NCBI GenBank assembly: GCA_040387515.1
Contig: JAZKDP010000017.1
Location: 1 to 52,043 of the forward strand
Direction: 5' to 3'
Length of the DNA: 52,043 bases
Source: Methylotenera_A sp040387515
GTDB lineage: Bacteria; Pseudomonadota; Gammaproteobacteria; Burkholderiales; Methylophilaceae
In this document: positions 33,797-43,800 of the stretch, piece after piece
How the letters are laid out: each line of letters opens with the position of its first letter
How positions within the stretch are numbered: position 1 is the first letter of the stretch
Notes under the pieces: generated by a model
Databases searched by the model: none
What the model saw: only the letters and a program-made list of their open reading frames with translations
What the model was told of the DNA's origin: nothing
Position numbers and translations under genes: made by a program

Positions 33797-34636
33797 CTAG
33801 ACTTTTCGCAGCCAGACAGAAAATACTAGCCAAAGTTTGCGCAAACCACCAAGCGAAATGCGTGAATTTAATACTTTTTGAGCGCCATCCAGTTTAATTT
33901 CGCGTAATAAAGTGCGATAGATTGCTGCCATCATCAACCCTGGACGTTGTTGCTTCGCGTCTTCATTGGGCAGCTCAAGCAAAGCTTTATCGTAAAAGCT
34001 TTCGGCACGCGCTATTTGAAGCTCCATCAGTTTCGTAACTGCTTCTGACTCGCGGCTTTGCAAAATATCCTCTTCACTCACACCAGCTTCTGTTAGCTCA
34101 TCCAATGGCAAATAAATTCGGCCACGGCGCGCGTCTTCACCTACATCGCGAATAATATTGGTCAGTTGAAATGCCATGCCTAAATCTTGCGCATATTTCA
34201 GTGTGTTGCGATTATTAAAGCCAAAAATCTGCGCAGAAAGCAACCCAACCAAGCTGGCAACGCGGTAACAATACAACTGTAATTGTTCAAAGTCTTCGTA
34301 GCGATTAAATTTCAAATCCATTTCCATGCCATCAATTATTTCTAAAAAATGCTCTTGCGCAAGGTTGAACTCAGCAACAAATGGCAGCAACGCTTTCGTA
34401 ACAGGGTGCTGCGGTGTATTCGTGTATAGATTGGCAATTTCACTTTTCCACCAATTTAACTTAGTCTGCGCCACATTAAAATCCGTACATTCATCGACAA
34501 CATCATCCACTTCGCGACAGAATGCATACAAGGCAGTCATTGCATGGCGTTTGTTTTTAGGTAGAAAAATAAAGCTAAGAGTAAAGCTAGAGCCGCTTTG
34601 AGCGGCTTTTTGGTGGCAATATTGCAGTGGTGTCAT
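33797..34636 (-). CDS. hpnD: Presqualene diphosphate synthase HpnD
   Basis: The 279-residue prenyl-coupling enzyme has two Asp-rich motifs: CREVDDVVDE (D44, D45, D48) and RDVGEDARRGRIYLP (D164, D168). HpnD condenses two farnesyl diphosphates to presqualene diphosphate. It lies between hpnC and hpnE on the minus strand (57- and 22-base gaps). The operon partners separate it from phytoene synthase, which it resembles. Confidence 0.9.
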   Translation of the reverse strand: MTPLQYCHQKAAQSGSSFTLSFIFLPKNKRHAMTALYAFCREVDDVVDECTDFNVAQTKLNWWKSEIANLYTNTPQHPVTKALLPFVAEFNLAQEHFLEIIDGMEMDLKFNRYEDFEQLQLYCYRVASLVGLLSAQIFGFNNRNTLKYAQDLGMAFQLTNIIRDVGEDARRGRIYLPLDELTEAGVSEEDILQSRESEAVTKLMELQIARAESFYDKALLELPNEDAKQQRPGLMMAAIYRTLLREIKLDGAQKVLNSRISLGGLRKLWLVFSVWLRKV

Positions 34637-34693
34637 TGTTATTAGTTTTAGGTGATTAGGTTTGAATTTAAATGAAGGTGGTTGAGTTAGCCG

Positions 34694-35638
34694 TTAAGGT
34701 AATAACGATTTAAGTAAAATCAGTGGCCAATCCCAAGCTTTTAATTGCGGCCTGTGCTTGAATATATCGCCGTGTACATTTCTTAATTTATACAGAATAC
34801 GATCGCCGCCGCCAATGATCATGCGCATTTCCAAGCCAATACGGCCAGGCAGAATACGCTCTAATGGCTTACCTTCGTTTAACATGGTTTGTGCGCGGTC
34901 GATATTGAAAAGCATGAACTTTTCCCAGTTTCTATTTACATGCTGACTGGCAATCTGCGCTTCAGTAATCCCAAATTCACGCATTTCATCTTGGCATAAA
35001 TAAATACGACTGCGGTGAAAATCATTTTCAAAATCAATCGCAACGTCTTGATAAAAATTAATCAATTGCAGTGCAGTACAAACTTGATTTGAATAGATTA
35101 GATTCTCAGGCGTCGCTTTATCGAAAAGATGTAAAAGCAAGGCGCCAATTGGGTTAGCCGAGCGACGACAATAATCTAATAGTTCAAAGAAATTGGCATA
35201 GCGCGTTTTAGTGACATCTTGACTAAACGCATCCAGTAAATCGTAAAAAGGTGCTAGCGGCAGATTGTACTCACGTACCATGCTGCCAAATTCGGTAAAA
35301 AAGGGTGATTTTGTTTTGCTATTATTTTTAATTAAATCTAATTGCTCTTTAAAACCTTGTAAGTTAGCCAACCGAGTAGCAGGTTTATGATGGCCTTCAT
35401 CAGCAAAATCATCGGCTTGGCGCGCAAAAGTGTATATAAGCGCGATAGGATTGCGCAGGTGCTTAGGTAAAAAATGGGAGGCAACTGGGAAGTTTTCGTA
35501 ATGCGTTTGCGAAAGTGCCAAACTATCTGCAAGGCTACCATTCATAGCATCTAAAATCAGAGTGCCTGTAAGCTTGGTATCTGCAAAAGTTTTTGTATCT
35601 GCAATCTCAATGCTCTTAATTTTAGTGTCTGCGCCCAT
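34694..35638 (-). CDS. hpnC: Hydroxysqualene synthase HpnC
   Basis: The protein belongs to the squalene/phytoene synthase family: ARQADDFADEG and QLINFYQDVAIDFENDFHRS carry the Asp-rich motifs, and HYENFPVASHFLPKHLRNP is the typical HpnC opening. HpnC converts presqualene diphosphate to hydroxysqualene. The frame can open at TTG 35644 or ATG 35638, but the first 33 residues contain three ADTK repeats and have no counterpart in the family, so ATG 35545 (MNGSLADSL) may be the true start; no candidate has a clear ribosome site. First gene of the operon. Confidence 0.88.
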   Translation of the reverse strand: MGADTKIKSIEIADTKTFADTKLTGTLILDAMNGSLADSLALSQTHYENFPVASHFLPKHLRNPIALIYTFARQADDFADEGHHKPATRLANLQGFKEQLDLIKNNSKTKSPFFTEFGSMVREYNLPLAPFYDLLDAFSQDVTKTRYANFFELLDYCRRSANPIGALLLHLFDKATPENLIYSNQVCTALQLINFYQDVAIDFENDFHRSRIYLCQDEMREFGITEAQIASQHVNRNWEKFMLFNIDRAQTMLNEGKPLERILPGRIGLEMRMIIGGGDRILYKLRNVHGDIFKHRPQLKAWDWPLILLKSLLP

Positions 35639-35750
35639 ATTCAAAGTATGCCATAAAACCGTTAAATCCTACAGCGCAAGCGGCGGCCATGCGCTACAAT
35701 AATCAAAAATAAATTAGTCATTTACTCTGTCATTAATCAGTTAGGTTTAT

Positions 35751-36500
35751 ATGTTGGGAATCATCGGCGGGACAGGTTTAACGCAGCTGGATAATTTAAA
35801 AATTACTAGACGGCAAATTGCACGCACACCTTATGGCGAAGCTTCGCAACCGCTTATTTTTGGCGAAATGGCAGGTAGTGAAGTGGTTTTTTTGGCGCGT
35901 CATGGCGGCGGGCACACCATTCCGCCACATGCGGTTAATTACCGGGCAAACATTTGGGCGCTGCATTCAGTAGGTGTCACCAATTTATTGGCGATTGCAA
36001 CCGTGGGTGGAATTAGCCGTGATTTGAATGCCGGTGATATTGTGTTGCCGCATCAGATTTTAGATTACACACATGGCCGTAAAAACACCTATCACGATGG
36101 CATTGAATTGCCTGTTAAACACATTGATTTTACTGAACCTTACTCTGCCAATTTACGTCAAATTTGTTTGAAGGCTGCAAGTCAGATTCAGCAGCAGCTA
36201 ATCGATGGCGGGGTGTATGCATGCGTGCAAGGGCCAAGGCTAGAAACCGCTGCAGAAGTCAATCGATTAGAGCGGGATGGTGCAACCTTAGTTGGCATGA
36301 CTGGCATGCCAGAAGCTGCACTGGCGCGTGAATTGAATATAGAGTATTCAGCACTATGTCCAATTGCTAATCAGGCTGCTGGACGTGGGGCGAGCATGCA
36401 TGGCATTCAATATGAAGACGTAATGGCTGGATTAGACTTAACCATGCAGAAAGTACGCATTTTGGTTGAAGAAATTGCGCGCCTTCACCAGACGCAATAA
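35751..36500 (+). CDS. S-methyl-5'-thioinosine phosphorylase (PNP/MTAP family)
   Basis: The 249-residue phosphorylase has the family phosphate loop IIGGTGLT, the ARHGGGHTIPPHAVNYRANI segment, and VQGPRLETAAEVNRLERDGA followed by GMTGMPEAALAREL. After that strand the sequence reads ALCPIANQAAG, with N207 where methylthioadenosine phosphorylases carry Asp; an Asn here favours 6-oxopurines, so the substrate is more likely methylthioinosine than methylthioadenosine. It would salvage the methylthio-nucleoside from polyamine or quorum-signal synthesis. It is divergent from hpnC and 45 bases before def. Confidence 0.85.
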   Translation: MLGIIGGTGLTQLDNLKITRRQIARTPYGEASQPLIFGEMAGSEVVFLARHGGGHTIPPHAVNYRANIWALHSVGVTNLLAIATVGGISRDLNAGDIVLPHQILDYTHGRKNTYHDGIELPVKHIDFTEPYSANLRQICLKAASQIQQQLIDGGVYACVQGPRLETAAEVNRLERDGATLVGMTGMPEAALARELNIEYSALCPIANQAAGRGASMHGIQYEDVMAGLDLTMQKVRILVEEIARLHQTQ

Positions 36501-36545
36501 ACATCAAACGCAATATGATTAAGTGATAATTTAAGGCGAATTAAA

Positions 36546-37079
36546 ATGGCAATACAAACAGTTTTGAGAATGGGTGATCCGGTACTGCTGCAGAAAGCAG
36601 CGCCAGTAACGGAATTTAACACTCCAGAATTACTCGGACTTATTCAGGACTTAGAGGATACAATGGCGCATATGGATGGTGCAGGTATTGCCGCACCACA
36701 AATTGGCGTTAGCTTGCAGGTGGTCATTTTTGGTGTAGGTTCAAATCCACGCTATCCAGATGCAGAGCAAGTGCCTTATACCGTGCTGATTAATCCCACA
36801 CTAACAGCCGTACAAGATGAAATGGAAGATGGTTGGGAAGGTTGCTTGTCCGTTCCTAGCATGCGCGGAATCGTTCCGCGCTACACACGTTTGCATTACA
36901 CAGGGTTTGATCAGTTTGGTAAACCAATCGATCGGTTGGTCAGCGGCTTCCATGCAAGGGTCGTCCAGCATGAATGTGATCACCTAAATGGCATTTTGTA
37001 CCCCATGCGCATCAAAAATTTAAAAGATTTTGGCTATACTGACGTACTTTTTCCAAATCAGGATATTCAAGACGATTAA
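36546..37079 (+). CDS. def: Peptide deformylase
   Basis: The 177-residue metalloenzyme removes the formyl group from new N-termini. The three motifs are intact: GAGIAAPQIG (residues 45-54), EGCLSVP with metal ligand C100, and QHECDHLNG with H142, E143 and H146. AAGGCG precedes the ATG. It is not next to fmt as in many bacteria, so it may be a second copy; only one is visible here. Confidence 0.95.
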   Translation: MAIQTVLRMGDPVLLQKAAPVTEFNTPELLGLIQDLEDTMAHMDGAGIAAPQIGVSLQVVIFGVGSNPRYPDAEQVPYTVLINPTLTAVQDEMEDGWEGCLSVPSMRGIVPRYTRLHYTGFDQFGKPIDRLVSGFHARVVQHECDHLNGILYPMRIKNLKDFGYTDVLFPNQDIQDD

Positions 37080-37084
37080 TTGTT

Positions 37085-37093
37085 TGCTATAAT
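37085..37093 (+). promoter_or_regulatory. Extended -10 promoter of tRNA-Ser
   Basis: TGCTATAAT is an extended -10 element (TG, one base, TATAAT) 40 bases before the tRNA. No good -35 lies at 17 bases, consistent with the extended type. Confidence 0.6.
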
Positions 37094-37133
37094 GCGGACT
37101 TTCGCGAATAACACATTACTCGAAAATAAGATT

Positions 37134-37223
37134 GGAAGAGTGGCAGAGCGGTTTAATGCTACAGTCTTGAAAACTGTCGTGGGTGCGAGCCCACCGTGAG
37201 TTCGAATCTCACCTCTTCCGCCA
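37134..37223 (+). tRNA. tRNA-Ser (TGA)
   Basis: A 90-base class II tRNA with encoded CCA: acceptor GGAAGAG pairs with CTCTTCC, anticodon loop TCTTGAAAA with TGA, a long variable arm (GTGGGTGCGAGCCCAC), and T-arm GTGAGTTCGAATCTCAC. Confidence 0.97.
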
Positions 37224-37230
37224 AACATTA

Positions 37231-37268
37231 AAGCCAGTACCAGCTTCCTGCTGTACTGGCTTTTTCTT
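37231..37268 (+). terminator. Terminator of tRNA-Ser
   Basis: AAGCCAGTAC (37231-37240) and GTACTGGCTT (37253-37262) form a perfect 10-base stem followed by TTTCTTTT, 7 bases after the tRNA. Confidence 0.9.
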
Positions 37269-37873
37269 TTGTGAAAGTTTTTACAAAGAGCATCATTTAT
37301 TTTGTCCAACTAGCGCGATTTATCCGTTAGATCTATCCGTTGACTATTAAGACTCAAGCGCAATTTTCATATTTGCATGATCTATCTGCCTTGCTACCCA
37401 CATTGGGTTATTCAGGTGTATGCTTTTCTCAATCTGGTCAGACTTAATACTCCGAATTCTTTGCACGCTTTAAAGCAAGCGGACACGAAATACATGCCAT
37501 GCCGAGTGCAGCCTAAGCTTTCGTTCCAGCTGACTACCTTTTGTAGCAGTTAAAAATACTTTAAGAATCAAAATGAGTATTTTTCCAAGCACTACGCCAA
37601 CATCAAGTTGGTTGGTTCAGTGGCGCAGAAAAGGTTAACTAATGCGCATTGACATAGCCAAGCTTAAATGAAATATGTTTGATGCATAACCAATTACGGC
37701 AAGAGGTTCAAAACAATACAAAGAATGATGAGATTTTAAAATTCAATTTATAAAATAAACAATGTGCGACAACGTACAGAAATTTAACTTGAAGAGGGAT
37801 AGATTTCCTAATGAGTTACTGAGAGTCAGAGCAGCACAAATTTATTTTATTCGTTTTATTGAAGAGGCATATA
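37269..37873. other. 605-base spacer without an intact gene
   Basis: Between the tRNA-Ser terminator and the giant glucan synthase gene all frames are broken by frequent stops. The right half contains a decayed IS110-like start (37642-37740). Two short open fragments further left (around 37378-37446 and 37447-37515) read like eroded coding sequence but match nothing I recognise. Confidence 0.5.
37642..37740 (+). pseudogene. Decayed fragment resembling the N-terminus of an IS110-family transposase
   Basis: ATG at 37642 opens RIDIAKLK, then a TGA stop, then FDA and another stop; one frame over come GKRFKT and then NDE. IDIAKxKFDA, GK and SNDE in this order and spacing are the start of IS110/IS1111 transposases, whose first catalytic Asp lies in IDIAK. 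The fragment is short and frame-broken, with no visible ends, so it is only a relic. Confidence 0.45.
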
Positions 37874-40800
37874 TTGCTGAGAGCTAACATCAATAATATT
37901 GCATTAAAAATCACCAACAAAATTTCAAGCTTGGCCGACTTTTTACGTAAGCCCCTTAGTAAAGAGCTTGAAGTTGATTTGTTGCGTGCAGAATTATTAA
38001 GCATAGAACAACTCAAACGCCATTCAATTACACTTGCCACCCAGCATAAGATTAATTTTAGCGCTGGTTCCGATCGGTTACTGCATAGGCTTTCAGATAA
38101 TGCCCATGTCATTTCAAATGCTTATCAAACCATTTCTGCAGTTAACAGCAATTCGGACAAAATAGGGCGCAGTTTGGCGCCAGCAGAAAGTTGGTTGCTG
38201 GATAATTACTATTTAATTCAACAGCAAATCACCTTGGCTCAGCGACATTTGCCGCGAGGCTATAGTAAGCAATTGCCTCGCTTAGTCGGCGGCGTATCCG
38301 ATGGATTTCCAAGAATTTATGATTTGGCTTTAACGCTTATTTCGCATATGGATGGGCGTGTGGATAGTGAAAACACCACGCAAATTATTGCCGCTTATCA
38401 AACCGTAGAGCCTCTGATGTTGGGCGAATTGTGGGCTTTCCCCATCATGTTGCAACTGGCTTTAATAGAGAATCTTCGCCGAGTTTCTGTACGAATAGCT
38501 AACAGACATGAAGAAAAAGAAAGTGCGGCAACATGGGCCGATCGTATGTTGGCAGCTGCAGAAAATGAACCCAAGCAGCTTATTCAGTTATTAGCCAAAT
38601 TTGCGGATGCCGATATACCGTTAACGGCATCGTTCGTAGAAGAGTTTTACGCAAAATTACAAGACCAAGGTGCCGCCATGGCGTTTGTGCAAACTTGGGT
38701 AGAACAACAATTATTGCTGCAACACGTAACCGCTACGCAATTGCTGGAGTCTGCAAGCCGCACGGCTGCTGCTAATCAAATTTCCATTGCCAATAGTATT
38801 AGCAGCTTACGTTTTATTGGTGCAATAGATTGGCGCAATTATGTTGAATCATTAAGTGCGGTAGAGCAACTATTAATCCAAGACCCCATCCATCAATACG
38901 GGAATCAAGATTTCCCCACGCGTGATCGATATCGGCATGCAATTGAAGATGTGGCCAAATTGATACCCAAAAATAAAGCCCAGCACGCTGGCAACCAGTG
39001 CGCACAATATGAAATAAATTCAGCGCGCATGGCCATTGATTTAGCCAATGCCGCACTCAATGAATTGGGTAGCCATCATCGTAGCGCACATGTCGGTTAT
39101 TACTTAATTGATGATGGTTTAAACCTACTTAAACAAAAGTTAAATTGTCGCAATCCGTTAGTATCTGGCTTTAAACGCTCTTGTAAGACCTTCCGTCTAA
39201 CATTTTACGTGGGTAGTATTTTAATACTCACCTTGTTATTTACTGCAGTCATCCTATTTGTTGCCAGTATTAGTACGCTTAGCGATTGGAAGATTTGGCT
39301 ATTGGCTGTGATTGGTTTTGTGGGGACTTCGGCTTTAGCTGTTTCCTTAATCAATTTATTGGTTACCCAAAGCATTAATCCACGTATTTTACCAAGACTG
39401 GATTTCTCTGGGGGTGTACCAGAACAGCATCGCAGCATAGTCGTTATACCTACATTGATTGCATGCAAGGCCGAAATTGACAGTCTGCTGGAGGCGCTGG
39501 AAATTCGCTATTTAGGTAATAGGGATGCCTACTTATCATTTGCTTTATTGACTGATTTTAGAGATGCAGATGCGCGAATAATGCCAGAAGATGCTGCATT
39601 AGTTGCTCATATACGTGCAGGTATTGAGGCATTAAATACAAGATACTCTGCAGATAGACCTAGCATATTCTATCTATTTCATCGGCCAAGGGAGTGGAAT
39701 GCAGTAGATAGTGTTTGGATGGGTTATGAGCGTAAGCGCGGCAAATTAGAGCAATTTAACACGCTGTTGCGTAATGGTGAAATCGGTACTAATAGCCAAT
39801 CTGCATTTACTGATATTGTTGGTGATACCAGCATGTTAAGTAGCGTTAAGTATGTGATTACGCTAGATACTGATACGCAATTACCGCGAGATTCAGCGCG
39901 TAAATTGATTGGCAATATGGCACATCTGCTTAACCGGCCTGTGTTTGATGAAAAAAGTGGTCGAATTGTGCATGGTTACGCTATTTTGCAACCGCGTGCA
40001 TCTATTGGTTTAATCAGCGCCAATCAAACATGGTTTACCAAGCTTTATGCGGGAGAGTCGGGCATGGATCCGTACACGCGGGAAGTGTCCGATGTGTATC
40101 AGGATATTTTTGCTGAAGGCTCATTCGTCGGCAAAGGCATTTACGATGTGGATGCCTTTAGGCTGGCGGTAGATGGGCGTTTTCCCAATAACCTGATTTT
40201 GAGCCATGATTTGCTAGAAGGCGGATATGCCAGAAGCGCATTGGTGAGTGATGTTGATTTAATCGAAGAACATCCAGCCAGTTATCCTATGGATATTAGC
40301 CGCCGACATCGCTGGGTACGAGGTGATTGGCAATTGATTGGCTGGTTATTGCCACGTGTGCCAACAGGCGGATTGAATGCTAATAGAAAGCCTAATCCAC
40401 TAAGCGCTTTATCCATCTGGAAAGTGATTGATAATTTAAGGCGCAGTCTGACTGCATTATCTTTATTTGGGTTATTGCTGGCAGGGTGGCTGTTCAATGT
40501 TTCTTTTTTAATGATGCTCACAGTTCAAGTTACTGTGCTGGCAGTGTTGTTTTTGCCGTCAATATTAAATAGCTTGATTGCGTTGCTGAGTAAACCCAAA
40601 GAGCGTGCTTGGTTGGCGCATCTAGGATTGTCCAGCCAAACAGCAAGCCAGTCTTTATTGTTAGCCACATTGACACTGGTATTTTTACCCTATGAAGCCG
40701 TAATAAACCTAGATGCTATTTTGCGCTCCGCCGGACGTATGTTGGTTACCAAGCGTGATTTGTTATTGTGGCATTTACCTGCGTACAGCAAGCGAAATTC

Positions 40801-43800
40801 TTGCCAAAGCTGGTTAAGTTTTTACAGGGAAATGTGGATTGCGCCAGCGATTGCATTGATTCTAGGTGCGTTTTTTGTCGTTATACAAACACAGCATGCT
40901 AACCCATTAGTGGTTTGGCAATTTTGTGCACCCATATTATTGCTTTGGTTTGTTTCGCCATTAGTCGCTTGGTGGATTAGCAAACCAATTCATGCAAAAG
41001 AGGCTGACTTAACCGCAGATCAGACGGCATTTTTGCAAACGAGCGCAAGACGTACTTGGCGTTATTTTGATCAGTTTGTATCGGCCGAAGATAATTGGTT
41101 ACCCCCTGATAATGTGCAGCAATATCCAGTGACTGCCATCGCATCACGCACTTCGCCCACTAATATCGGCATGGGATTATTGGCTAACTTAGCGGCTTAT
41201 GATTTTGGTTATATTACTGCTGGTACTTTGCTAAAACTAACCGAAAACACATTGGCCACTATGGAAAAGTTAGAGCGTTACCATGGTCATTTTTATAATT
41301 GGTACGACACGCGTACATTGCAGGTGTTAAATCCGCAGTACGTCTCATCGGTAGACAGCGGAAATTTGTTGGGTAGTTTATTAGCCTTGCAAGCTGGGTT
41401 GTTAGAGCTTAAAAATCAGCCATTAGACTTTAGTAAAACCTTAAAAGGACTAAGCGACACCCTAGGCATATTGGATGAGCATGTGCCAATACTGCCAGCA
41501 AAAGTCATCGAAAGTAAGCTTAAATTACTGCAAGATATATTGCAGCAACAAGCATTAAATCCACCACAAAGTGCACAGTCTGCACATCAAACATTGCTGC
41601 AACTGCAGCAATTAGCGCAGGAGGTGGTAACAGCATTGCCTTTAGAAATGGATAAGCAAGATGAGTTGATTTATTGGGCACATGCTTTTAAAGCGCAAGT
41701 GAGTGCCTGTTTAGAAGAATCAAACATCCGTCTGATTTCGGATGTATCTGCCAATACAAAACGCTTGCAAACAATAGATGACTTGGTGGAACGAGCTCGT
41801 CAATTGGCTGAAATGGATTTCACATTTTTGTACGATGGCGCAATCGACTTATTGAGTATTGGGTTTGATGTTGGTGAACGTCGGCGCGATCCATCTTGTT
41901 ACGATTTGCTGGCATCTGAGGCCAGGTTAGCGAGCTTTCTATTAATCGCTCAAGGCCAGTTGCCGCAAAAGCATTGGTTTTCATTGGGTCGTTTATTAAC
42001 CAGTCTTGGTGGCGATATTAGTTTGCTTTCATGGTCTGGTTCTATGTTTGAGTATTTAATGCCCCAATTGCTCATGCCTAGCTTTGAAAATACCTTACTA
42101 AATGAAACCTGCAAAGCGGTGGTATGTCGGCAAATTAAATATGCTCAGCTTAAAGGCGTGCCGTGGGGCATTTCGGAGTCTTGCTATAACGCTACCGATA
42201 TTGGGCAAGTGTATCAATATCGCGCTTTCGGCGTGCCAGGTTTGGGTTTTAAACGAGGTTTGGCTGATGACTTGGTGATTGCGCCTTATGCCAGTGCATT
42301 AGCGTTAATGGTCATGCCTAATGAAGCGTGCAAAAACTTACAACGTTTAGCAGCGAGTGGCTTTGTTGGACTATATGGATTTTATGAAGCGATTGATTAC
42401 ACGCCGAGCCGCTTACCGCGTGGTAAAAAGCATGCCGCGATATTGACATTCATGGCACATCATCAAGGCATGAGTTTGTTGTCTTTTGCGAACGTGTTGT
42501 TAAATAACCCCATGCAGCGTCGATTTATGGCAGCTCCGTACATTAAGGCGACAGAGTTATTGCTACAAGAGCGTATTCCTAAACAGGGCGCAACATTGCA
42601 GCCACACACGGCAGAAGTTAATGCAAAAGCCATCGGCAATACTGAAGCTGCGGGCGCCATTATGCGTGTATTTACTGACCCCAATATGCTAACACCCGAA
42701 GTGCATTTACTATCCAATGGGCGGTATCACGTGATGGCAACTAATGCGGGTGGTGGTTATAGTCGCTGGCACGATTTAGCAGTCACGCGTTGGCGCGAAG
42801 ATGCTACACAGGATAACTGGGGTACTTTTATCTATTTGCGTGATACGGATAGCCAGCGTTTCTGGTCTAGCGCACATCAACCAACATTACGTAGAGCAGA
42901 TTTTTATGAAGCCGTATTTTCGCAAGCGCGTGCCGAGTATCGCCGGCGCGATCAATCAATTGAAACTCACACCGAAATCAGTGTTTCACCCGAAGATGAT
43001 GTGGAAATACGGCGCGTTACACTGACTAATTTATCTGCACGTCCGCGCCATATCGAAATAACCAGTTATGCCGAAGTGATATTAGCACCGCAAAATGCAG
43101 ATTTGGCACATCGTTCATTTAGCAATCTATTCGTTCAAACTGAAATCTTGCATGATCGCCAAGCCATCATTTGTACCAGACGGCCACGTACCAAAGATGA
43201 ACGAGTGCCGTGGATGTTTCACTTAATGGCTGTACCAATTGGCAATAATAATGCAAGTTTCACCGAAACCGCGCAAACACCAAGCTACGAAACTGATCGT
43301 GCGAAATTTATAGGGCGCGGCCGTTCTGCTGCTAATCCACTAGCGTTTGACAATACAGAGGATTTAAAAGGTACAAATAACTTAAAGAGCGTGGATAATT
43401 TGTTGGGGCAAGTTTCCAGTCAGATAACTGAACAGCTATTTGGTCGTGCGACTAGTAAAACCGGTCAAGCATCATCGCAGCCTTTATCCAATACGGATGG
43501 CTCGGTATTAGACCCCATTGTCGCCATTAGGCGTTTCATTCATCTAGAGACAGATCAGTCGACAACTGTACAGATTATTTCTGGCGTGGCTAATTCGCGT
43601 GAAGCTGCACTGGCTTTGATTGATAAATATGGCGATCGTCATTTTGTAGAGCGCGCCTTTGAGATGGCATGGTTTCAAAGCCAAGAAGTGCTACGCATGC
43701 TCAACGCAAGCGAAGCAGATGCGCAAATATATGGCCGCTTAGCCAGTTCGGTTATTTATTGCAACGCGTTACGCCGCGCTGCGCCCAGCGTCATTTCGCG

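Noticed and set aside
37134..37223. tRNA-Ser as an integration site for the downstream region
   Set aside because: I looked for a copy of the tRNA 3' end further downstream and saw none, and no integrase gene is present; the idea is kept only as background.
37076..37309. Minus-strand frame of 77 codons over tRNA-Ser
   Set aside because: It is a translation of the tRNA and its flanks, a common mis-annotation (GGRGEIRTHGG-type peptide).
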